A stretch of 11,365 nucleotides of DNA. Source: Candidatus Harrisonbacteria bacterium RIFOXYD1_FULL_40_9 (GTDB taxonomy: Bacteria > Patescibacteriota > Minisyncoccia > UBA6257 > XYD1-FULL-40-9). Position numbers and translations under genes: made by a program. Position 1 is the first letter of the stretch, and the number at the start of each line of letters is the position of its first letter. Location of the stretch: assembly GCA_001818015.1 (NCBI GenBank), contig MHJO01000020.1, positions 1 to 11,365 of the forward strand, given 5' to 3'. A model generated the notes under the pieces. The model was not told where the DNA came from. It did no database searches and saw only the letters and a program-made list of their open reading frames with translations. Of this stretch, positions 5,686-11,161 are shown in pieces.

Positions 5686-6573
5686 TTACATCCCCTTTAC
5701 TACATCAAGCATCTGACTCAGTTCTTCGATAGCCGCCTCGATTGCTTTTTGTGTTCTTGCGCGATCCTCGTCCGGTCTCATTCTAAACATGTTATCAAAA
5801 ACATCAGCATTCATATCAAGAAAAAAGGCGGTGCTTTCTTTTAGGCTAGAAAGAAATCTATTTAATATCGCGAAATCTTTCGATGGCTTACGATTATGAA
5901 TCCTTCTCCCTTCTTCCGGCTTTAGATTTGCTTCCTTCTCAAATTTTCTTATCAAGAATCGTGCTCTATTCATTGACATATTATTTTTCACAATCTCACG
6001 CGCAAGTTCACGTTGAATCTCATGAGGGAAGTTTGTAAGAAGAATTGCGATCGAGAACGCAAGCTTCTTTGTATCAGGTACCATTGGATGAAGCATATCC
6101 TGAACTTCCTCATGAAGCCTTAGAAGGCTCGCGTATTGATATACCCAACTCAAGGATTTTGCAAAAATTCTGCTAATTTGCTGGACGGTCTTTCCTGCTT
6201 CCTGTATTCTCTTTACTGCCTCTGCAATTTCCATTGGAGTATGATCTGCTCGCCCGAAATTTGAAACCACTGACTTTATGAAATGATCACGTGGGTCCTT
6301 TATTTCATCGATATATGCACGTATTTCTTCAAATCCCAAAATGCCACATGCTCTCCAGCGCCTCTCTCCGTCAATGATTTCAAAATCATGATCTGGATCA
6401 TCATTTACTTCATATATTGTAATAGGAACTTCTTGTCCTACCTCAGAAATACTCGCCGCAAGCTCCTGAAGCGCTGCTTGATCGAAAAACTTTCGTGGCT
6501 GATCTTTGGAAGGCCTAATCCTCTTGTGCTTGATACGAATATCTGTACCAGGATTATTCTCGTGAGTTGCCAT
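5686..6573 (-). CDS. ParB/Spo0J-family DNA-binding partition-like protein
   Basis: 295 aa. A very clear AGGAGG-type SD (followed by a G run) lies just upstream of ATG 6573, the strongest SD in the window. The ParB N-terminal domain (about 12-110) includes QPRKFFDQAALQELAASI, the P-type motif EIIDGERRWRA (65-75), whose GERRxR signature binds the CTP phosphates in characterised ParBs, and SNFGR (104-108) at the ENxxR position. A central helix-turn-helix follows (about 127-153, GKTVQQISRIFAKSLSWVYQYASLLRL). The C-terminal 130 residues are charged and helical and lack a dimerisation domain I can identify. No parA and no convincing parS site are in the window. It may be the chromosomal ParB or a related regulator. 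It forms a probable operon with the unknown gene 21 bp upstream and ends at a terminator. Confidence 0.9.
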   Translation of the reverse strand: MATHENNPGTDIRIKHKRIRPSKDQPRKFFDQAALQELAASISEVGQEVPITIYEVNDDPDHDFEIIDGERRWRACGILGFEEIRAYIDEIKDPRDHFIKSVVSNFGRADHTPMEIAEAVKRIQEAGKTVQQISRIFAKSLSWVYQYASLLRLHEEVQDMLHPMVPDTKKLAFSIAILLTNFPHEIQRELAREIVKNNMSMNRARFLIRKFEKEANLKPEEGRRIHNRKPSKDFAILNRFLSSLKESTAFFLDMNADVFDNMFRMRPDEDRARTQKAIEAAIEELSQMLDVVKGM

Positions 6574-6594
6574 AGACCCCCCCTCCTGTCCTTC

Positions 6595-6957
6595 TTAGTT
6601 AAGCAGAACATTAATAATATTCCGAATCCGCGGCAATATAGTTTGAATAAGTGCGCAATGTGTTTCCCTTTGATTGTATGTAAATACGAGCGTACTCACT
6701 ATACATATACCGTTCTCGTATTGCGGATGCATATCAATGTTACCTTCATACAATAATTCCGAACAAGAAATAAAGCGCATAGTGTCCGAACCATTCGGAA
6801 ATTCTCCGGACTTCATCGAATAGCCTCGAGGTTCTACTCCTATTATTTCTTTCACCATATATCTAAAGTACTGAGGAAGATGAGCATGCATCTCTCGCTC
6901 AAAAGGAATATCATTTTTTCGGAAACATAAGAGCATGCAATATATTTGCGCCTCCAT
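6595..6957 (-). CDS. Hypothetical protein upstream of the parB-like gene
   Basis: 120 aa, not recognised. Soluble-looking, mixed alpha/beta, with no signal peptide. Features include several cysteines (positions 7, 11, 66, 84 and 100 approximately), an FPNGSDTMRFISCSELLYEG stretch and a hydrophobic C-terminal segment (IQTILPRIRNIINVLLN). GAGGG lies a few bases before ATG 6957 and a perfect TATAAT (minus strand, 6985-6980) lies 22 nt upstream of the ATG. The parB-like gene follows after 21 bp, so the two are probably co-transcribed and this protein may work with it. Its reality is supported by the SD, the -10 element and the operon position rather than by similarity. Confidence 0.6.
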   Translation of the reverse strand: MEAQIYCMLLCFRKNDIPFEREMHAHLPQYFRYMVKEIIGVEPRGYSMKSGEFPNGSDTMRFISCSELLYEGNIDMHPQYENGICIVSTLVFTYNQRETHCALIQTILPRIRNIINVLLN

Positions 6958-6979
6958 TCACCCTCGCTTTCCTTACTCT

Positions 6980-6985
6980 ATTATA
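6980..6985 (-). promoter_or_regulatory. -10 element for the hypothetical/parB operon
   Basis: Perfect TATAAT on the minus strand, with no convincing -35 at 16-18 bp. The implied start is near 6973, a leader of about 16 nt that includes the SD. Confidence 0.4.
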
Positions 6986-7031
6986 CGATTACAAGTATCT
7001 GAATAAGAGCCTATTCTATACACAAGAAGAG

Positions 7032-7307
7032 TCAAGCGTTATCACGCGAAATAAATTTGTTAAAACGACTTACTTTTTCGCTTTTCTCCTCATATAAGAA
7101 TGCGAGATTGTTTTTCTCTAATTGATCGAAGAATTCTTCCCACGATACTTCTTCAAGACTACCATGGCCGGAATATCCCGGAAAATCAACCCTCAAAAGA
7201 TATCCTCCACCACTCACGTCTTTTACGCGAGCAGGCTTTCCGCCCCGTTCCTCAATCCACCTTCTAATCTCTTTATGATCGATTGTCGATTTTAATCCTC
7301 CCTGCAT
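7032..7307 (-). CDS. Small conserved hypothetical protein (often mislabelled alpha-glucan branching enzyme)
   Basis: 91 aa. The pattern DHKEIRRWIEERGGKPARVK (about 10-29), LRVDFPGYSGHGSLEEVSWEEFF (about 38-60) and a C-terminal SRFNKFISRDNA recalls a compact conserved family found in many bacterial phyla. As I remember it, database entries sometimes carry the label '1,4-alpha-glucan branching enzyme', which cannot be right for so short a protein. The function is unknown; acidic and aromatic residues dominate. ATG 7307 has no upstream SD; a GGGAGG lies just inside the ORF (codons 2-4), which may mean the true start differs slightly. It ends with TGA. It follows the DUF167 gene by 41 bp on the same strand. 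Confidence 0.8.
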   Translation of the reverse strand: MQGGLKSTIDHKEIRRWIEERGGKPARVKDVSGGGYLLRVDFPGYSGHGSLEEVSWEEFFDQLEKNNLAFLYEEKSEKVSRFNKFISRDNA

Positions 7308-7348
7308 GAATCGAGTAATGAATAAGACACATGAAAGCGAGGTGAATA

Positions 7349-7573
7349 TTAAGCTTCATCAATTTCGAATACTTTTTGCCGCGAGGAGAAACCGGAAATT
7401 AATCGTATACGAGAAGGACTCGTGTTGAAATGTTCCGCAAGAAGCCTTCCAATTGCCCTATTTGCTAGTCCTTTTATGGGAGGCTCTTTTACTAAGATCA
7501 CAAAATGAGTTTCATCAATTTTTTCTATTTTGTCCTCATAAGCATCTGGCTTTGCCTGAATATATATTCTCAT
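7349..7573 (-). CDS. DUF167/YggU-family protein
   Basis: 74 aa from ATG 7573 (MRIYIQAKPDAYED...). An in-frame TTG at 7588 would add five residues, but the family starts close to this Met. The pattern V..A.P..N.A...L...L....S.I.L..G..S..K is present as VKEPPIKGLANRAIGRLLAEHF (about 29-50) followed by SRIRLISGFSSRQKVFEI (about 54-71). The fold is a small alpha/beta domain and the function is unknown. There is no SD. A TATACT element (minus strand, 7585-7580) ends 6 nt before the ATG, so the transcript may be leaderless. Confidence 0.88.
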   Translation of the reverse strand: MRIYIQAKPDAYEDKIEKIDETHFVILVKEPPIKGLANRAIGRLLAEHFNTSPSRIRLISGFSSRQKVFEIDEA

Positions 7574-7579
7574 AAGAAT

Positions 7580-7585
7580 AGTATA
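7580..7585 (-). promoter_or_regulatory. -10 element placed for a leaderless DUF167 mRNA
   Basis: TATACT on the minus strand, 6 nt before ATG 7573, so a start about 7 nt downstream would fall on the ATG itself. No good -35; the upstream terminator hairpin occupies that position. Confidence 0.35.
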
Positions 7586-7586
7586 C

Positions 7587-7612
7587 AAAAAATGCGAGTA
7601 TTATGCCCGCAT
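7587..7612 (-). terminator. Intrinsic terminator after the 7735-8814 gene
   Basis: On the minus strand, ATGCGGG (7612-7606) pairs with CTCGCAT (7598-7592) with one G-T pair, a 7-nt loop, then six T (7592-7587). It lies 122 nt past the stop of the upstream gene. The rest of the gap (7613-7734) shows nothing I can name. Confidence 0.65.
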
Positions 7613-7734
7613 ACTATTTAATCTATTTGTCGTTTCATCCTCTTAATGATTGCATCAAAATATTCTTTTCCGAAAGATTTTCATTAATCATACATCTTCT
7701 CTAAAGAACTGCAGCCAGTAAATCACGAAATAAA

Positions 7735-8814
7735 TCACCTTACTACTTGCCAACCTCCGGGAACATCACAAGGAGTCGGAAACTCTTTCATTTCTTTCGT
7801 GATAGGGTTCTGTGCTTTTGTGATTACCTGAATACATACTTCTTCTGTCCGTTTTTTGCACAAAGACTCAAGAATTCCATTTTTCATTACATAGTATTCA
7901 GTTTTAAGAGAGCCTGAGGCGGCGAGCCCTTGATTCCGTGGATTTAACGTAAGGAGATCATTGTGTAGGCGATATAAAAGACCTTCGGTTGAAATAAGAC
8001 CATATTCAATAAATTTCCCCGTACGAGCATCGAGTATTGCAGAACTTTGACAACCACTACCACATCCCCAAGTGACAATTGTATAATTTCCTGCAAAATT
8101 TGGTCCATTCTTTGCTCCTTCAGTAATCAAAGTACGAAACGTACGCGCTTCAGGCTTAGTTGAGAAATCTGGGGCATGCACACTTCCACTATAGATTTCT
8201 CGAGTAGGATAATCGTATATCACGTGCTTACATGAATCACCTTTTTCAATTTCACGATCAATGAGACGAAGTGTACTTAATATTTCATCTGCACGTTCGC
8301 TATAACCCTGATTTTGAGGATCAGGAACACTAAGAGATATAAACAAATACTCTCTATCTTCATCTTCTCTAGGAATATATATGTCCTCAAACACACCAAT
8401 CGCATTTGCAGTATATCCATAGCCATCATAATCACTAATTTTTAATTCATGAACCGGTTTCGTGATTGTACCTATTCGCTTTATCTCATCCGCATCCCGT
8501 TCTGCAAAACTTTTTAATGATAAGTTTTCTGGATATTTTCCTCGTCGAACCAAAATCGAAATCCCATCAAAGAATTCCGAATTCTCTATCTGCGTAGGTC
8601 CCCACAAAGAAAAATAAACTCCTTCCTCATGAGTTTTTTCTACTCTTAATTCTTGAGGATACTCGAGCGAAAAACCAATATCTTTATCCTCATACAAAAC
8701 CCATCCTTCTCTTTCTAAATCCATCCACGAAAACCATCCCTTTATATAGCCTACTATTCCTGTGCCTATCACAAGAAGAATTATAATAATAATTCCAAAG
8801 CTTTTACTGCCCAT
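7735..8814 (-). CDS. Membrane-anchored extracytoplasmic protein of unknown function
   Basis: 359 aa. An N-terminal helix (about 6-25) acts as anchor. A first domain (about 38-187) begins WVLYEDKDIGFSLEYPQELR, the usual opening of PsbP/Mog1-like or lipoprotein 'FSLEYP' domains, and ends at ILSTLRLI. A second domain (about 195-359) contains PDFSTKPEARTFRTLITEGA (215-234), GPNFAGNYTIVTWGCGSGCQ (237-256) and LDARTGKFIEYG. This is a recurring module in uncharacterised bacterial secreted proteins, as I recall it. Cys 251/255 and 195, 319, 327, 349 could form disulfides outside the cell. There is no clear SD next to ATG 8814; AGGGG lies about 15 nt upstream. The anchored cyclophilin gene precedes it by 72 bp on the same strand, suggesting a shared envelope role. 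Ends with TGA. Confidence 0.75.
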   Translation of the reverse strand: MGSKSFGIIIIILLVIGTGIVGYIKGWFSWMDLEREGWVLYEDKDIGFSLEYPQELRVEKTHEEGVYFSLWGPTQIENSEFFDGISILVRRGKYPENLSLKSFAERDADEIKRIGTITKPVHELKISDYDGYGYTANAIGVFEDIYIPREDEDREYLFISLSVPDPQNQGYSERADEILSTLRLIDREIEKGDSCKHVIYDYPTREIYSGSVHAPDFSTKPEARTFRTLITEGAKNGPNFAGNYTIVTWGCGSGCQSSAILDARTGKFIEYGLISTEGLLYRLHNDLLTLNPRNQGLAASGSLKTEYYVMKNGILESLCKKRTEEVCIQVITKAQNPITKEMKEFPTPCDVPGGWQVVR

Positions 8815-8886
8815 GCTATGATGTACCCCTATTTTAAAGAAGATTCTATGAAGAGTGACTATTCCCTAACCTTCCTATTCATAGCA

Positions 8887-9534
8887 TTACAATGACTTTT
8901 TCTCGACTGTCGCTTTATTGATCACTATTCTTTCAGTTGGCCTATCATTTGTGTTTGTCTTTACGTTTCCTATTAAATCCACTATTTCCTGACCGAGAAC
9001 TACACGACCGAAAATAGTGTAATCGTGAGGCAATGGAGTATCATTTAACATAATAAAGAATTGACTTCCATTGGTATTCTTTCCTGCATTTGCCATAGCA
9101 ACTACTCCCCTTTGATACCCATTTTTATACGAATCAGTTACAGGATTTAACTCATCTTCAAATTGATATCCTGGGCCACCAGTGCCACACAAACTTATGG
9201 TCTCTGCTCTTGAGCAGTATGGATCGCCTCCCTGTATCATGAAATTCTTAATAACTCGATGAAATATAATACCATCATAAAAACCTTTATTCACAAGATC
9301 AATGAAATTTCGTACTGTTTTTGGAGCGTCAGCATCATATGTTTCGAATTGAATAATACCCTTTGATGTGGAAAGTGCAATGACATGACTCATGTTAGTT
9401 ATTTTAGCTTCATTAACGACGATTATTGGTTCGCCTTTTTCTTTATTAAATCTTTGCATAATCAAAACCCCTCCGCCAATAACCACAATGACTAATACAA
9501 ATATCAAAATATACGTGACATAGCTTTGAGACAT
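8887..9534 (-). CDS. Membrane-anchored cyclophilin-type peptidyl-prolyl cis-trans isomerase
   Basis: 215 aa. An N-terminal helix (about 7-26) anchors the protein, leaving the catalytic domain (about 50-212) outside the membrane. Cyclophilin motifs are clear: FHRVIKNFMIQGGDP (91-105, with catalytic Arg 93 and Gln 101), GYQFEDE (122-128), GVVAMANAGKNTNGSQFFI (143-161) and DYTIFGRVV (171-179). The positions equal to human CypA Trp121 and His126 are Pro 167 and Tyr 172, as in many bacterial enzymes, so cyclosporin binding would be weak. An insertion after GGDP carries Cys 107 and Cys 116, which could form a disulfide. The likely role is proline isomerisation during folding of secreted proteins. 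No SD precedes ATG 9534; a TATTAT element ends 7 nt before it, again fitting a leaderless start. Confidence 0.93.
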   Translation of the reverse strand: MSQSYVTYILIFVLVIVVIGGGVLIMQRFNKEKGEPIIVVNEAKITNMSHVIALSTSKGIIQFETYDADAPKTVRNFIDLVNKGFYDGIIFHRVIKNFMIQGGDPYCSRAETISLCGTGGPGYQFEDELNPVTDSYKNGYQRGVVAMANAGKNTNGSQFFIMLNDTPLPHDYTIFGRVVLGQEIVDLIGNVKTNTNDRPTERIVINKATVEKKSL

Positions 9535-9558
9535 TTTTTTATAATAACATTATGCTAT

Positions 9559-9573
9559 ATTCTTTTGAAGAAT
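9559..9573. repeat. Short inverted repeat upstream of the cyclophilin gene
   Basis: ATTCTT (9559-9564) and AAGAAT (9568-9573) around TTG, about 25 bp upstream of the cyclophilin ATG, an operator-like position. Short enough to be chance. Confidence 0.3.
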
Positions 9574-9751
9574 CCATAAAAAAGTAATATCACGGGAGTA
9601 TTTATAAAGAGCGCGATCACACTTCCCTGCGTCTCTCCTATTCAACACCACCATTCGCGCTACTTCCACAAGGTCAAGATTTCCACAAAACCTCCGTTTC
9701 GAAAAGCTTTTCGTAAGATATCACAGAATACTTCGTTTTACTATTTTTATG
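9574..9751. other. Gene-free stretch between the cyclophilin and the next minus-strand gene
   Basis: No ORF, RNA gene or SD that I can support. The only structure is a perfect 14-bp palindrome, CGAAAAGCTTTTCG, at 9700-9713. Upstream promoter elements of the cyclophilin gene probably lie at its left end. Confidence 0.5.
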
Positions 9752-9777
9752 AAAAACCGCCCATTCCATTGAGCGGC
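9752..9777 (-). terminator. Intrinsic terminator after the 78-aa gene
   Basis: On the minus strand, CCGCTC (9776-9771) pairs with GGGCGG (9762-9757) with one G-T pair and an 8-nt loop, followed by TTTTT (9756-9752). It starts 17 nt past the stop of the 9794-10030 gene. Confidence 0.75.
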
Positions 9778-9793
9778 CTTCTATTATACGACA

Positions 9794-10030
9794 CTACGTT
9801 CTATTTATAATCTCAAGTTTCTTCAACAATTCACTGCATTCCTTTTCGCCCCAACAATAGACATGAAATAACGGATTTCCAAGCGCATCCATTATGTACA
9901 TATGTCCATTTCCTCCGTCCTTGTAGTTCCATGGAACTGAATACTGAAATGGGGCTTTTTCTGGTAATTCGTCTGGTCTTATGACATGAAGCCATCCAAA
10001 CTTCCCTATAACTTCTTCCCAGCGAGCCAT
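9794..10030 (-). CDS. Hypothetical protein, coupled to the 55-aa ORF
   Basis: 78 aa from ATG 10030; a GTG at 10033 directly upstream is also possible. Not recognised. The sequence is soluble and rich in aromatics: ARWEEVIGKFGWLHVIRP, FQYSVPWNYKDGGNGHMYIM and FHVYCWGEKECSELLKKLE. Two Trp-Cys/Glu-Cys cysteines lie near the C-terminus. The small ORF upstream (10034-10201) stops directly before the GTG, so translation is probably coupled. A terminator follows. The arrangement SD, two abutting ORFs, terminator supports real genes despite no known family. Confidence 0.65.
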   Translation of the reverse strand: MARWEEVIGKFGWLHVIRPDELPEKAPFQYSVPWNYKDGGNGHMYIMDALGNPLFHVYCWGEKECSELLKKLEIINRT

Positions 10031-10033
10031 CAC

Positions 10034-10201
10034 TTAACTCACTAATCGTTGATGCATAAAGCAACCTTTAACTTCTGCTTCTGGCTTAGGATTTGATTCA
10101 TAATCAAACGACTCATCTTCTATATTAATACGTGTCTTTTCTTCGATTATTAAAGTACACGGCCTCGAGCTTAAATCACGAAGACATATTAGGAGCGTCA
10201 T
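10034..10201 (-). CDS. Small hypothetical protein, 55 aa, first gene of a two-gene unit
   Basis: 55 aa, starting MTLLICLRDLSS and ending GCFMHQRLVS, with an acidic middle (IIEEKTRINIEDESFDYES). GAGGAG (minus strand, 10217-10212 in the reverse sense of the inverted repeat) stands 7 nt before ATG 10201, an excellent SD. The stop TAA at 10034-10036 directly abuts the GTG/ATG of the next gene. No family recognised and no membrane segment beyond a weakly hydrophobic start. The SD and the start lie in one arm of a perfect inverted repeat, so translation could depend on RNA folding. The strong SD and the abutting downstream gene argue for a real gene, but it is short. Confidence 0.5.
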   Translation of the reverse strand: MTLLICLRDLSSRPCTLIIEEKTRINIEDESFDYESNPKPEAEVKGCFMHQRLVS

Positions 10202-10233
10202 CGTTATTCTCCTCGTGAGGAGAATAACGATGA
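10198..10233. promoter_or_regulatory. Perfect 17-bp inverted repeat with 2-nt centre containing SD and start codon on both strands
   Basis: Arms TCATCGTTATTCTCCTC (10198-10214) and GAGGAGAATAACGATGA (10217-10233), centre GT. No T-tract follows on either side, so it is not an intrinsic terminator. On each strand the 3' arm reads GAGGAG, 7 nt, ATG. In a transcript crossing it, the SD would be paired with CTCCTC. A minus-strand promoter candidate, TTGAAT (10249-10244), 17 bp, TATTCT (10226-10221), would start transcription near the hairpin centre and free the SD. Confidence 0.75.
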
Positions 10234-10292
10234 TCTATGAAATATTCAAGTTATTCGAAAAATCAGACAAAACAAAAAAGACTGTTTTTACC

Positions 10293-10775
10293 TTAAACGA
10301 GTTTACCTCGTCTAACTAAAGCGCCAAAAACAACGCCGATCCAGATAGATATAAGCCCAAACAGCACAATGAGACTGGAAAATGCGTACGACAAGATCCC
10401 TAAACTTAGAGCCGTTGTCAATGTGGTGGCAGTGATCCAAATATCACGAGCGGTATTTGCCACCATGACTGGCTTCCCATTTGCATCCAAAACTTGCTGA
10501 TTATTTTCATCCAGCTTCGAAATCTGCCGCGGCATTTCCGCAAATGTCTTGTCGCCTGTTGACTTGAGCGTATGCTCCCGAATGATATCTGCCTGCGCTT
10601 TGAGCGTGAAAGGCCCACGCACCGGTTTTTCGGGAATAGAAGCATCCGCAGGAGTTACGATCTTCTCTTGTGTAATATTTTTATAGGTGAAAGCAATACC
10701 CCAAAGACCTCCGACGACGAGTGCAATACCAACCACAATTACGAATAGTGATGAAATTTTAAGTAATTGAGCCAT
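10293..10775 (-). CDS. Membrane protein resembling the family often labelled 'aromatic ring-opening dioxygenase LigA'
   Basis: 160 aa. One N-terminal helix (about 4-31), an extracytoplasmic-looking loop (about 32-112), then a long hydrophobic region (about 114-155, probably two helices) and a basic tail VRRGKLV. The loop has IVTPADASIPEKPVRGPFTL, AQADIIREHTLKSTGDKTFA and ARDIWITATTL. From memory this resembles a membrane-protein family in Actinobacteria and others whose database label 'LigA' is not supported by any dioxygenase motif. The function is unknown; the loop is the conserved part. The start ATG 10775 lies 2 nt past the DoxX-like stop, so it is the last gene of a tight operon. No terminator is visible downstream. 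Confidence 0.7.
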   Translation of the reverse strand: MAQLLKISSLFVIVVGIALVVGGLWGIAFTYKNITQEKIVTPADASIPEKPVRGPFTLKAQADIIREHTLKSTGDKTFAEMPRQISKLDENNQQVLDANGKPVMVANTARDIWITATTLTTALSLGILSYAFSSLIVLFGLISIWIGVVFGALVRRGKLV

Positions 10776-10777
10776 AT

Positions 10778-11158
10778 TTATTTAAGCCACTCTCTTACTG
10801 ATTTAGGCCAACCAATCATAAGAAGTAATGCGAGTGGAGCTCCCCAATTTGCCCACCGTTCAACGAAATCCCAAATAGGCATACCGACTATCGGACGAAG
10901 GAGTGCGGTCCAAAAACCCCAAAACACCATCCATAAAAGCGCGATGCGAATCGGTTTAACTAAAACGAGAATTGCTAACGTAATATCTATGATTCCTAGA
11001 ACAAAAAGAAGCTGAGCGGCTGTTCCTTGATCAGAAATGCCAAATTGCGCAAACCATCCGATCCAATCCTTTTTGCCTTGAAGGGCGAACACGCCATGGC
11101 CGAAAAATTCACCAGCAACTGCTATTCTTAAAACCCATATAACGAATTTATTATTCAT
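10778..11158 (-). CDS. DoxX-like four-helix membrane protein
   Basis: 126 aa with four hydrophobic segments: about 5-26 (containing RIAVAGEFFGHGVFAL), 45-67, 72-91 and 104-117. An early FGHG and a GIIDITLAILVLV second helix fit DoxX/DoxX-like proteins, a broad family tied in some bacteria to thiosulfate or quinone chemistry and redox stress. The exact role is unknown. ATG 11158 is 3 nt after the stop of the cupredoxin-like gene and its own stop is 2 nt before the next start, so all three are translated as a block. No SD of its own is visible, which fits coupling. Confidence 0.75.
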   Translation of the reverse strand: MNNKFVIWVLRIAVAGEFFGHGVFALQGKKDWIGWFAQFGISDQGTAAQLLFVLGIIDITLAILVLVKPIRIALLWMVFWGFWTALLRPIVGMPIWDFVERWANWGAPLALLLMIGWPKSVREWLK

Positions 11159-11161
11159 AGT

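Noticed and set aside
10198..10233. Intrinsic terminator at the 17-bp inverted repeat
   Set aside because: No T-tract on either strand after the stem.
10230..10319. 29-codon plus-strand ORF (MIYEIFKL...) with a strong SD in the right arm of the inverted repeat
   Set aside because: The SD follows automatically from the palindrome, the ORF is very short, Lys/Phe-rich, and runs 27 bp into the opposite-strand gene. Not enough to call a gene.
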